From: Enterococcus sp. 9E7_DIV0242
Lineage (GTDB): Bacteria; Bacillota; Bacilli; Lactobacillales; Enterococcaceae
Length of the DNA: 64,000 bases
Direction: 5' to 3'
NCBI RefSeq assembly: GCF_002140975.2
Contig: NZ_CP147247.1
Location: forward strand, 1,178,001 to 1,242,000
Position numbers and translations under genes: made by a program. The notes beneath the pieces were generated by a model. It was not told the origin of the DNA. It did no database searches and was given only the letters and a program-made list of their open reading frames with translations. Positions 26,911 through 35,317 of this stretch are shown one piece after another (within the stretch, counting starts at the first letter, position 1; the number at the start of each line of letters is the position of its first letter).

Positions 26911-29439
26911 TTAGACATTTTTACCATGACAATTTTTAAATTTCTTACCGCTTCCGCATGGACATGGATCATTACGACCAACCTTGTCTACTTTAACAGG
27001 TGTTCTCTTAGCAGAAGTATTGCTTTGTTCCTCTACTGTCTCACCCGGATGGCTTGCTTCGCCTTGAGCTACTTGTTCTCTCTGTACATTCTGACGAATT
27101 TCAGATTTCAAGAACAGACGTGTCGCTTCAAATTCGATTGCACCAATCATATCTTCAAACATCTTGTATCCTTCAGTCTGATACTCGACCAATGGATTAT
27201 TTTGACCGTAAGCACGCAATCCAACTGATTGGCGAAGTTGATCCATAGCATCGATATGGTCGGTCCATTTCGTATCAACCACACGTAGTATAACAACTTT
27301 TTGGAACTCAAGCATTTGCTCAGGACCATTCAATTGGCTTGCTTTTGTTTCATAAACATCCTTGGCAGCAGCATATAAATATTCTTTAATCTGCTCAGGT
27401 GTTTTACCTTTAATATCGTCAACTGAAATTGCATCTTCGTGAAGGATTGCAGACCCGGCGAAATCAACGATTCCATCCAGATTCCAGTTTTCTTTTTCAA
27501 GCTGTGTATGACTGTCCACAACACGACCAATCGTGCGTTTGATCATGTTCATCAATACTTCAGTTAAATCATTTTCTTCCATAATGACTTCTTGACGTTG
27601 TGCATAGACTACTTCACGCTGTTCACGCATTACATCGTCATATTGCAAGACATTTTTACGTGTATCGTAGTTATTTCCTTCTACACGTTTCTGTGCAGAT
27701 TCAACTTGTCTTGACAACATTTTACTTTGAATCACTGCGTCTTCTTCTTCAATCTTCATGCGATCAAGGAAAACTTTGATGCGGTCCGTACCAAAACGTT
27801 TCATTAATTCATCTTCTAAAGAAAGATAGAATTGTGATACCCCAGGATCTCCCTGACGACCTGAACGTCCACGCAACTGATTATCAATACGACGAGATTC
27901 GTGACGTTCTGTACCAATAACAGCCAACCCGCCAAGCTCTACTACTCCCAGACCGAGCTTGATATCTGTACCACGACCAGCCATATTGGTAGCGATCGTC
28001 ACAGCACCCTTTTGACCGGCGTTCATGATGATTTCAGCTTCTTTAAAGTGGTTTTTCGCATTCAATACTTCATGCGGCACTTTTTCTTTATTTAATAGAT
28101 TAGATAACAGTTCAGAAGTTTCAACAGCTACTGTACCAACCAATACAGGTTGTCCATTATGGTAGCGCTCTTTGATATCCTGAACAACTGCTCTAAACTT
28201 GCTTTCTAATGTTGGATACAACAAATCCGGACGATCGTCACGAACGATTGGACGGTTTGTAGGAATTTGAATAACCTGAATGTTGTATATTTCACGGAAC
28301 TCTTCTTCTTCTGTTTTCGCTGTCCCTGTCATACCTGACAGTTTTTTATACATACGGAAGTAGTTCTGGAATGTAATTGTTGCCATTGTTTTTGATTCAT
28401 CTTCGATCTCAACGCCTTCTTTGGCTTCGATCGCCTGATGCAACCCATCAGAATAACGACGACCATCCATGATACGTCCTGTAAATTGATCGACAATCAG
28501 TACTTTTCCTTCTTGCACTACATAATCAATGTCACGAAGCATGATGTAGTTCGCACGTAAAGCTTGCTCCATGTGATGAGTTAATGCAGTATTTTCGATT
28601 TCATACAGGTTTTCCAAGCCAAATGCTTCTTCGGCTTTTTCCATACCCGCTTCAGTCAAATTGATTGTTTTCGATTGAACATCGATTTTATAATCTTCTT
28701 CTTCTTTTAATCTCTTAACTAAGTTATCTGTACGAGTATACAAAGCCGTTGATTTCTCAGCTTGGCCGGAAATAATCAATGGTGTACGTGCTTCATCGAT
28801 CAAGATAGAATCCACTTCATCGACGATCGCGTAGTTAAGCGGACGTTGAACCATTTGATTTCTATACACAACCATATTATCTCTCAGATAATCAAACCCA
28901 AGTTCGTTATTCGTGCTGTATGTAATATCTGAATTATACGCTGCACGTTTTTCTTCCGGTGTTTTTGAGTTGATGTTCAGGCCAACGCTTAGTCCAAGGA
29001 AATTGTACAAATCACCCATTTCACTTGAGTCACGTGTTGCCAAATATTCATTAACTGTTACTACGTGGACACCTTCACCAGAAAGAGCATTCAGGTAAAC
29101 CGGCATTGTCGCTGTTAAGGTTTTCCCTTCACCTGTTCTCATTTCAGGGATATTACCATCATGAAGAACGATACCACCCATTAACTGCACGCGGTAAGGA
29201 TACAAGCCAAGAACCCGTTTTGCACCTTCACGAACGACCGCAAAAGCTTCCGGTAGTAGCTGGTCAAGTGTTTCTCCTTTTTGATAGCGGGCTTTGAACT
29301 CGTCTGTTTTTCCTTTAAGTTCTTCGTCGCTTAGCTGTTCCATTGCTGATGCGTAAGTGTCGATCTTATCAGCTATCACTTCAAGCCGCTTCAATTCCTT
29401 TTTATCGTTTTCAATCATTTTTCTAAGAAAATTTGCCAT
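26911..29439 (-). CDS. secA: Preprotein translocase ATPase SecA
   Basis: Motor of the SecYEG export channel, at the inner membrane face. 842 residues, full length. Walker [19 protein letters not shown]-like [33 protein letters not shown], the second helicase domain [11 protein letters not shown] and [13 protein letters not shown], and a C-terminal zinc/SecB-type tail [20 protein letters not shown] 29439. It follows hpf, separated by a 366-bp gap containing a large inverted repeat. Confidence 0.98.
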   Translation of the reverse strand: MANFLRKMIENDKKELKRLEVIADKIDTYASAMEQLSDEELKGKTDEFKARYQKGETLDQLLPEAFAVVREGAKRVLGLYPYRVQLMGGIVLHDGNIPEMRTGEGKTLTATMPVYLNALSGEGVHVVTVNEYLATRDSSEMGDLYNFLGLSVGLNINSKTPEEKRAAYNSDITYSTNNELGFDYLRDNMVVYRNQMVQRPLNYAIVDEVDSILIDEARTPLIISGQAEKSTALYTRTDNLVKRLKEEEDYKIDVQSKTINLTEAGMEKAEEAFGLENLYEIENTALTHHMEQALRANYIMLRDIDYVVQEGKVLIVDQFTGRIMDGRRYSDGLHQAIEAKEGVEIEDESKTMATITFQNYFRMYKKLSGMTGTAKTEEEEFREIYNIQVIQIPTNRPIVRDDRPDLLYPTLESKFRAVVQDIKERYHNGQPVLVGTVAVETSELLSNLLNKEKVPHEVLNAKNHFKEAEIIMNAGQKGAVTIATNMAGRGTDIKLGLGVVELGGLAVIGTERHESRRIDNQLRGRSGRQGDPGVSQFYLSLEDELMKRFGTDRIKVFLDRMKIEEEDAVIQSKMLSRQVESAQKRVEGNNYDTRKNVLQYDDVMREQREVVYAQRQEVIMEENDLTEVLMNMIKRTIGRVVDSHTQLEKENWNLDGIVDFAGSAILHEDAISVDDIKGKTPEQIKEYLYAAAKDVYETKASQLNGPEQMLEFQKVVILRVVDTKWTDHIDAMDQLRQSVGLRAYGQNNPLVEYQTEGYKMFEDMIGAIEFEATRLFLKSEIRQNVQREQVAQGEASHPGETVEEQSNTSAKRTPVKVDKVGRNDPCPCGSGKKFKNCHGKNV

Positions 29440-29646
29440 TGTTTAAGTGTTCCTTTCAATTAACTCTATTTATTTTTTCGTCGAATTACACAATCATTTT
29501 AATACAGAATGTACAATCATCCTTCTTATTTTATCATTACTTCATAAGAAAGGAAATAACTTCTGCTAACAATTACTTAATTTCTTTCTATGTACGTGTA
29601 ATGAAAACACAGACACGGTTGTCCATTTCCATTACATTTCAATTTA
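29440..29646. other. secA upstream region
   Basis: About 200 AT-rich bases with no gene. A hairpin GTAATG...CATTAC (minus strand) lies near 29600-29635, and -10-like sequences (GATAAAAT, TATTAAAAT) precede secA. Confidence 0.45.
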
Positions 29647-29778
29647 TAGTCGAACAAAAGGCAGAACAGAAGCTACTCACTTGGAAGCAGTTAGAAATTT
29701 ATCGAAAACCACTAGTGTCGTTTTCGTAAATCTCTTTCTATTTCGCAAAGCTGAGTCCTTCTGTTCCGACCTCGACTA
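29647..29778. repeat. 132-bp imperfect inverted repeat between hpf and secA
   Basis: Outer arms TAGTCGA/TCGACTA (29647-29653, 29772-29778), then AGAACAGAAG/CTTCTGTTC, ACTCA/TGAGT, and an inner AAATTTA-CGAAAAC / GTTTTCGTAAAT around CACTAGTG. It folds end to end as one long hairpin. Too long for a terminator; resembles a small non-autonomous repeat element. Confidence 0.6.
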
Positions 29779-29805
29779 TTATTCATTCTGAATTATCGGA
29801 TTGAT

Positions 29806-30357
29806 CTAGTCTGTTTCGATCAAACCGTATTTGCCATCTTTACGGCGATAAACAATACTTGTTCCATTTGTTTCAGAATCTTCGAAAATGAAGAAGTTAT
29901 GACCAAGCATGTTCATCTGTAAAACTGCTTCTTCACTATCCATTGGTTTCAGTGAAAGGCGTTTTGTACGTACGATATCTAGTTCAGAAGTTTCTTCTGC
30001 TGTATCATCTTCTGTAAAGAAAGATACAGCTTTCACAGAACCAGTACCTGTTTCACGTGATTTACGATTGATTTTTGTTTTGAATTTACGGATTTGACGT
30101 TCTAATTTGTCGACTACCAAATCAACACTTGCATAAAGATCAGGAGAAGTTTCTTCTGCTCTCAATACCAAGTATGGAAGAGGAATAGTCACTTCAACCT
30201 TCGCTGTTTTTTCAGTATATACTTTCAAATTCACGTAAACTGTCGCTTCCGGTGAATCACTGAAATATCTTTCCAGTTTCTTAACCTTTTTCTCTACGTA
30301 ATCACGAATTGCCTCTGTTACTTCAATATTTTCTCCGCGTACATTATATCTAAACAT
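29806..30357 (-). CDS. hpf: Ribosome hibernation promoting factor, long form
   Basis: Binds stationary-phase ribosomes and dimerises them to 100S. 183 residues: N-terminal HPF/YfiA domain (MFRYNVRGENIEVTEAIRDY, KVTIPLP-type strand, KLERQIRKFKTKI) and the C-terminal dimerisation domain (VRTKRLSLKPMDSEEAVLQMNMLGHNFFIF). ATG 30357 is chosen by the AAAGGGG upstream. Sits between the comF genes and secA, as in many Firmicutes. Confidence 0.96.
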   Translation of the reverse strand: MFRYNVRGENIEVTEAIRDYVEKKVKKLERYFSDSPEATVYVNLKVYTEKTAKVEVTIPLPYLVLRAEETSPDLYASVDLVVDKLERQIRKFKTKINRKSRETGTGSVKAVSFFTEDDTAEETSELDIVRTKRLSLKPMDSEEAVLQMNMLGHNFFIFEDSETNGTSIVYRRKDGKYGLIETD

Positions 30358-30496
30358 AACAATTGCCCCTTTCATCTACCACTAAAGAAAGAATAAGAGG
30401 ACCACTCTCTTACTCTCTCTTCTTAACTCTATTATAGCTAACAATTATCTATTTGCCAACAATATTGACAATCAAATTTTACTATATTTATTCAAA

Positions 30497-31183
30497 TTAG
30501 CGAGCTAAAGAAAATGTTTTCAGTGTTTTGACAGGAATCTTCAATAAAATTTCCGACGCAAAAAAAAGAGTTCTTCCTGTCGTATATATATCATCGACCA
30601 GCAGTACCTTACGATTCGCTAAAATTTGCTTATTCATTGGACAAAGTTCGAACGGCTGATTTCCAGATAAACGTTCTTGTCGCGTCTTCTTTGATTGCGG
30701 CTGATCGTGTCCAGTCCGCTTTAGACAATTCGTATAAGAAATACCTGCGCCATTCAGTAACCCTTCCACTTGATTGAAGCCTCGTTCTGCCAAGCGGCGT
30801 TCCGATAGTGGGATAGGAACGATTATAGTGTCCTTTTCCTTTTGAAGGTGCTTTGCCAAATGCTGCGAAAAACTATGACGCAACAGATAATTTCCTTTAA
30901 ACTTATATTCTTCAAACCATTGTTTCATTTCTTCATCATAATGAAACAGCGCGCTGTGTTGAAAGGAGTAATCAGGGTATTTTTTCTGCCAGAGAAGGCA
31001 ATCATTGCAAAAAGCCACCTTACATTCTCGGCTGCAGCCTCTGCATAAAAAGCGTTCATCCAAAAGACAGAACTTCTTTTGACAGCTTGGACATAATTCA
31101 CAAGAAATGATTGGTTTAAAGGATAAGAGCTCACGAATAGAAAGTATTCTACTTATTTTCTGATTGCAATACACGCAGTTCAT
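30497..31183 (-). CDS. comFC: Competence protein ComFC (phosphoribosyltransferase-like)
   Basis: Partner of ComFA in DNA uptake. 228 residues. N-terminal zinc-ribbon cysteines (CVYCNQK, CELCPSC, CRGCSREC, CNDC), then a PRTase fold with VPIPLSERRLAERGFNQ and the PRPP loop VLLVDDIYTTGRT. ATG 31183 is correctly spaced from AAAGGGG and overlaps the end of comFA by 35 bases. Presence of comF genes does not itself show natural competence. Confidence 0.95.
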   Translation of the reverse strand: MNCVYCNQKISRILSIRELLSFKPIISCELCPSCQKKFCLLDERFLCRGCSRECKVAFCNDCLLWQKKYPDYSFQHSALFHYDEEMKQWFEEYKFKGNYLLRHSFSQHLAKHLQKEKDTIIVPIPLSERRLAERGFNQVEGLLNGAGISYTNCLKRTGHDQPQSKKTRQERLSGNQPFELCPMNKQILANRKVLLVDDIYTTGRTLFFASEILLKIPVKTLKTFSLAR

Positions 31184-32495
31184 CAACCAATCCCCTTTCT
31201 TCAGCGAGTCGATTCATTTTTTTGATCTGACTTACTGCCTGCTTGATTTGATCCGTTTTTCCATCATGAAGGAACCAGACTTCCCCATTTGTATATTGAT
31301 TTTTCCTATCGACTCTTCCCGCAATTTGTACCAACACAGATTCTGAAAACACCGAATGCTCTGCTCCGATAACAATGACCGATATTCGATCAAATGTTAC
31401 ACCACGCTCTAAAATAGTCGTCGTTAAAAAGAGGCGGAATTTTTTTTCTCGCATCTGCATCACTTTTTCAGTACGTTCTTCATCTTTTGAATGAACAGAA
31501 GCAACTGGAATGTCAGACAACTGAGTTGTAAGCAATTCATAAAAATTGTTCAATACAGCAATGCTCGGACAAAATAACAAGACATCATTTTTCTTCATCA
31601 ATGTATGAATACATCGGACAAGTGGTTTAGGCAGCTTTTTCTGTTCTAACTTTTTGCGCCAATAAAAGCATCCCTTTAGCTTAGGGACTGGTAATTTTCT
31701 ACGATGATATCTCGCTGGAAGAACTGTCAGCCCCAATTGTCCGGTCTTTACTTGCTGAAGTAGTTGCTTGGTTGGTGTTGCAGTCAGATAGATCAAGGCC
31801 GCAGATGTTTTCACGGCATGCTCAGCCGCATACTGCAAAAATGGCTCATTCACATAAGGAAAGGCATCTACTTCATCAATAATCAGCACATCAAACGCTT
31901 GATAGAAGCGCAACAGCTGATGGGTCGTGCATAACACAAACTTGGTATATCGGTAAGTTTCTTCGGAATCGCCATACAAAAGCGATAGCTCTTCTTCAGG
32001 AAAAACTGCCTTAAGACGAGGATATAACTCCAAACAAACATCTACTCTAGGTGATGCAAAGCCAACACGTTCCCCTCTACTTAATGATGTGTAAATCGTT
32101 TCAAAAAGCATCTCCGTTTTTCCGGCACCGGTCACTGCCCAGATCATCCCTTTCTTTTTCTCTGCAGCAACTGATCGAAGCCAATCCGAAGCATTTTGCT
32201 GTCCAGCTGTCAGGGTTCCCCTCCAGCCAAACAACACACGCCGTCTAGTAGCCCTCATCTCTGGTACATGATAGAAGTATTCTTCAGTATCCACTCGCCC
32301 CAATTGAATACATGCTGGACAAAAATAACGATTTCCACCTAAATTTGCCTCATCCAATGAATGAACACTACCACACCTTTTACAGCAAACTGTCTCTGCT
32401 TCTATTTTCATTGCCGGAAATCGAATAGCTGTTGAAAAATCGATCCCCTCCGGCACTTCCTTTCGCATGACTTTTCTACCTGTTAATTCGTTCAT
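31149..32495 (-). CDS. comFA: Competence helicase ComFA
   Basis: DEAD-box-like ATPase proposed to drive single-stranded DNA into the cell. 448 residues. Zinc site CCKRCGSVH and YFCPACI, Walker A VTGAGKTEM, DEAD-like LIIDEVDAFPY, SAT-like YLTATPT, and the C-terminal helicase domain with TTTILERGVTFDRISVIV and QIAGRVDRK. ATG 32495 follows GGGAGATCAA; earlier in-frame ATG has no ribosome binding site. Confidence 0.95.
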   Translation of the reverse strand: MNELTGRKVMRKEVPEGIDFSTAIRFPAMKIEAETVCCKRCGSVHSLDEANLGGNRYFCPACIQLGRVDTEEYFYHVPEMRATRRRVLFGWRGTLTAGQQNASDWLRSVAAEKKKGMIWAVTGAGKTEMLFETIYTSLSRGERVGFASPRVDVCLELYPRLKAVFPEEELSLLYGDSEETYRYTKFVLCTTHQLLRFYQAFDVLIIDEVDAFPYVNEPFLQYAAEHAVKTSAALIYLTATPTKQLLQQVKTGQLGLTVLPARYHRRKLPVPKLKGCFYWRKKLEQKKLPKPLVRCIHTLMKKNDVLLFCPSIAVLNNFYELLTTQLSDIPVASVHSKDEERTEKVMQMREKKFRLFLTTTILERGVTFDRISVIVIGAEHSVFSESVLVQIAGRVDRKNQYTNGEVWFLHDGKTDQIKQAVSQIKKMNRLAEERGLVDELRVLQSENK

Positions 32496-32536
32496 TTGAT
32501 CTCCCATAACTATTATTCGCAAAAATAACGAAAATC

Positions 32537-32569
32537 ACAAAAAAAGAATCAACACAAGGCTGATTCTTT
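32537..32569 (-). terminator. Terminator ahead of comFA
   Basis: Minus-strand GAATCA...TGATTC followed by TTTTTTT, just after the small gene at 32579; it isolates comFA transcription. Confidence 0.8.
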
Positions 32570-32578
32570 CGTCTGTTT

Positions 32579-32881
32579 TTATAGAAGAGACTCTTTGAAA
32601 AGTCCATTTGATTTCAATAGCTTGTTAAATACGATAAACTCTTTTTCTAAATTTACCTGTACCACTTGATAGCCTGCATTTAGCCAACCATATGCGCCCT
32701 TCTCGGGATGCTTGTAATCATTTGCCCACCAATCTGTATCGGTTCTAGCAGTTACGGGCAATCCGGAGTAAGGAAACAATAATTCGTCAAACTGGGTAAA
32801 AGTTAACGTTACTTGAGAACCGCCATTTTCCCTTAAATAGTGGGTCACATGATTGTATTTTTTCGAGCGTTCCTTTACCAT
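32579..32881 (-). CDS. Small conserved hypothetical protein (DUF7662-like)
   Basis: 100 residues, KERSKKYNHVTHYLRENG, LTFTQFDELL, then WWANDYKHPEKGAYGWLNAGY and VNLEKEFIVF. The WWAND...W..AGY...VNL pattern is that of a small domain often found alone or near restriction genes; the family number is my recollection and should be checked. Ribosome binding site AGGAGGGG lies before ATG 32881. Own terminator, so probably monocistronic. Function unknown. Confidence 0.65.
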   Translation of the reverse strand: MVKERSKKYNHVTHYLRENGGSQVTLTFTQFDELLFPYSGLPVTARTDTDWWANDYKHPEKGAYGWLNAGYQVVQVNLEKEFIVFNKLLKSNGLFKESLL

Positions 32882-32965
32882 TGAATCCCCTCCTTGTTTA
32901 TTACCATTATCTCATAAACCAGCGAACTTTCAACTGTCGTGCCAAGAACTTTTTAAGGTTTCAAG

Positions 32966-32994
32966 TTGCTTAACAGATTCTTTTTTCCTATACT
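32966..32994 (+). promoter_or_regulatory. Promoter of yigZ
   Basis: TTGCTT (32966-32971), 17-bp spacer, TATACT (32989-32994), 34 bases before the start. Confidence 0.7.
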
Positions 32995-33028
32995 GGTAGT
33001 AATGAAGATAAAAGAAAAGGAAGAGACG

Positions 33029-33679
33029 ATGATCGATCATTATTTTACTATTTCTCAAGATGGACAGCATGAAATCGAAATCAAAAAATCGAGATTCATT
33101 TGTTTTATGAAGCGAGTCTATACAGAGGAAGAAGCAAAGGCATTTATTGCTGAGACAAAGAAAGCGCATTGGAAGGCCAATCATAACTGCAGTGCATTCA
33201 TTCTTGGCGACCATAGTGAGATCCAACGAAGCAGCGATGATGGTGAGCCCAGTGGTACAGCTGGTATCCCCATGCTTGAGGTACTGAAAAAACAAGAATT
33301 GATTAACATCGTGGCTGTAGTCACTCGTTACTTTGGAGGGACAAAGTTAGGTGCAGGCGGCTTGATTCGTGCATATAGTCATGCGGTATCAGAAGCTATC
33401 GAAGCCATTGGACTGGTGGAGGGAAAACTCCAACAAGAAGTAACTTTGATAATTGACTACCCACAGCTTGGAAAGCTTCAAAATTTTTTGGAAGCAAGCC
33501 TGTATACAACGAAGGATACGTTATTCACGGAAAAAATCACTGTTATATGTCTGGTTGATGAAGAAAAAGTCGCTCATTTCATTGAGGAGATAACAGAATT
33601 ATTGAGTGGACAATTTATCTACGAAGAAGGAAGTAGTAGCTACCACGAAATTCCTATAGCGTCAAAAAAGAATCGTTGA
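33029..33679 (+). CDS. YigZ/IMPACT family protein
   Basis: 216 residues. UPF0029/IMPACT N-terminal domain with SRFICFMKRVYTEEEAKAFI, the signature SDDGEPSGTAG, VTRYFGGTKLGAGGLIRAYSHA, and a C-terminal DUF1949 domain. The eukaryotic relative IMPACT inhibits GCN2; the bacterial role is not settled. ATG 33029 with AAGGAAG. Its stop codon lies inside the terminator stem shared with the acetyltransferase. Confidence 0.92.
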   Translation: MIDHYFTISQDGQHEIEIKKSRFICFMKRVYTEEEAKAFIAETKKAHWKANHNCSAFILGDHSEIQRSSDDGEPSGTAGIPMLEVLKKQELINIVAVVTRYFGGTKLGAGGLIRAYSHAVSEAIEAIGLVEGKLQQEVTLIIDYPQLGKLQNFLEASLYTTKDTLFTEKITVICLVDEEKVAHFIEEITELLSGQFIYEEGSSSYHEIPIASKKNR

Positions 33680-33701
33680 CCTTAAGCCAACGATTCTTTT
33701 T
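33664..33701. terminator. Bidirectional terminator yigZ / acetyltransferase
   Basis: GAATCGTTG/CAACGATTC (33670-33678, 33688-33696) flanked by A-run and T-run. Confidence 0.9.
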
Positions 33702-33704
33702 CAT

Positions 33705-34175
33705 CTATTTTTTTAGAACATACAGCTCATTTTCCTCATCGAACCTATAATTATTCGCTAAAAGTACGCCACAGGAAGCCAAATTTTCCGGTTCCGGCTG
33801 TACGATTATCCGTTCACAGTCGCTCAACTGCATGATCTGCGCGGTCAAGCAAGCAACAATTTGCTTACCCAGACCTTTGCCCACATATGCCTTTTCACCA
33901 ATCATATAGTCAATACTATATGTTCCAGTCAGCGGCTGCGTACCATGCCAGTCCTCTCCACTATCTGAAAACAGGTAGTATTGGCAAAAACCAATGGGGG
34001 TTCCTTTATGAACAACAATAAGATGATGCAGAAACTGAAATTCCTGATTACGGGTGTTGACCTCTAAAAGCCAGTCTTCCGGATCATGATACCATTTGGC
34101 AACATGCGGCTCTTCAAGCCAACCTTCAAACCGTATCAAATCAGCATCCATTAATTTTCTTAATTCCAAAGTCAT
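33705..34175 (-). CDS. GNAT acetyltransferase, AAC(6')-like
   Basis: 156 residues. EPHVAKWYHDPEDW, PIGFCQYYLF, SIDYMIGEKAYVGKGLGKQIV (acetyl-CoA binding loop) and RIIVQPEPENLASCGVLLANNYRF. This layout is that of the aminoglycoside 6'-N-acetyltransferase/RimJ-like group that includes many chromosomal enzymes of unknown substrate; resistance cannot be claimed. ATG 34175 has GGAGG upstream, and a hairpin GATTTTTC/GAAAAATC lies just before that site. Follows gntR on the same strand. Confidence 0.8.
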   Translation of the reverse strand: MTLELRKLMDADLIRFEGWLEEPHVAKWYHDPEDWLLEVNTRNQEFQFLHHLIVVHKGTPIGFCQYYLFSDSGEDWHGTQPLTGTYSIDYMIGEKAYVGKGLGKQIVACLTAQIMQLSDCERIIVQPEPENLASCGVLLANNYRFDEENELYVLKK

Positions 34176-34301
34176 TTCTTTTCCTCCGATTTTTTGATTT
34201 TTCCAACGTAAGAAAAATCAATTCGGCGGGCCTCGAATGCTTAGTGAGTCATCAGATTAGCAAGGATAGCGAATTCTCATGATAACCCCTCCTTCAACAG
34301 C

Positions 34302-35009
34302 TCATTTTTCCAAATAAAATTCAAAGCGGTTGCCCGCATATTGTGTTCGTACATATTCAAAAGGTTTGCCATCCTCAAGATAAGAAATTTGGCGAAGACG
34401 TAGAATCGCTTCACCTCTCTTGATTTCAAGATACTCAGATATTTGTTCAGATGCCAACATAGCTGAAATCGTTTGATTGGCTTGCCCAATTTTGTACCCG
34501 CCCTTTTCTTCAAGCGTCTTATAAAGAGACTGACTAATCTCTGATTTACTATATTTATCAATAAGAGAATAGGGAATACTCGCTACTTCGAAACAAATTG
34601 GGACATTGTCTGCATAACGGATTCGTTCCATGCGTAAAATCGATTCATCTTCAGATAGTTGAAGCTTTTCCAACTCACTGGAGCTAGGATGTGTAATAAA
34701 ATAAGAAACTGTCTTGCTGGATGGTTTACGATTTTGAGAAACCATGATTTCGGTAAAACTTGTCGTACCAATCATTTTCTCCTGGACCTTCTGTCTTGCA
34801 ACATAGGTTCCTGACCCAATTTTTCTTTCTAATATTCCTTCATCCGCCAATGTCTGAATTGCTTGACGAAGTGTCATACGGCTAACCTTGAACTGTACAG
34901 CTAGCTCTCGTTCAGATGGCAGGCGATCACCAATTGCCCATAAACCCTTTTCAATATCTTCCTTGATTTTGTCATGTATTTGTAAATAAATCGGTAAAGA
35001 TGATGTCAT
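34302..35009 (-). CDS. GntR/HutC-family transcriptional regulator
   Basis: 235 residues. Winged helix-turn-helix PSERELAVQFKVSRMTLRQA then LERKIGSGTYVA, followed by a UTRA ligand domain (about residues 85-230) with VPICFEVASIPYSLID and FEYVRTQYAGNRFEFYLE. HutC-type regulators usually sense phosphosugars or amino-sugar metabolites. ATG 35009 after GAGGGGAG. No sugar operon adjoins it here, so its targets, apart from its own promoter, lie elsewhere. Confidence 0.92.
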   Translation of the reverse strand: MTSSLPIYLQIHDKIKEDIEKGLWAIGDRLPSERELAVQFKVSRMTLRQAIQTLADEGILERKIGSGTYVARQKVQEKMIGTTSFTEIMVSQNRKPSSKTVSYFITHPSSSELEKLQLSEDESILRMERIRYADNVPICFEVASIPYSLIDKYSKSEISQSLYKTLEEKGGYKIGQANQTISAMLASEQISEYLEIKRGEAILRLRQISYLEDGKPFEYVRTQYAGNRFEFYLEK

Positions 35010-35040
35010 CTGCTCCCCTCCTCATTTCGTTGTTTCTCTA

Positions 35041-35069
35041 ATTATAACTGGTATATACCTTATTAACAA
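35041..35069 (-). promoter_or_regulatory. gntR promoter with operator in the spacer
   Basis: Minus strand TTGTTA (35069-35064), 17-bp spacer, TATAAT (35046-35041). The spacer contains the perfect palindrome GGTATATACC (35050-35059), which resembles the TGGT..ACCA operators of HutC-type GntR proteins. Occupancy would block RNA polymerase, so autorepression is expected (inference). Confidence 0.7.
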
Positions 35070-35197
35070 GTCTCTTTTATGCTATAAAAGGAAAAAGGCT
35101 GTATCTGGCTACTTTGGTCTAACTAATAGATAAAGCAAATTTCACGTTCTCTCTATCACGTAATCAACCAATCTGCTCCTATGCATGATTTAAAAAA
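35070..35197. other. Intergenic region upstream of the gntR promoter
   Basis: About 130 bases with no gene or clear signal beyond short AT-rich stretches. Confidence 0.4.
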
Positions 35198-35232
35198 AGA
35201 GCAAACGGCCAATCGCTCCGCTCACTCTTTTC
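35198..35232 (-). terminator. Terminator of the activase gene
   Basis: Minus-strand GAGTGAGCGG / CCGTTTGCTC stem (with G-U pairs) followed by TTTTTTT, about 90 bases past the stop. Confidence 0.8.
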
Positions 35233-35317
35233 GTACGTAGTTCCAATAATTTGTTTAGAACAACATTAATTTCCTTATACATCTAACCCATTCCAGCGAA
35301 TTAAGAGTGCCAAACTA

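Noticed and set aside
33705..34175. Aminoglycoside resistance gene
   Set aside because: The AAC(6')-like layout is shared by many chromosomal acetyltransferases; no resistance can be claimed from sequence alone.
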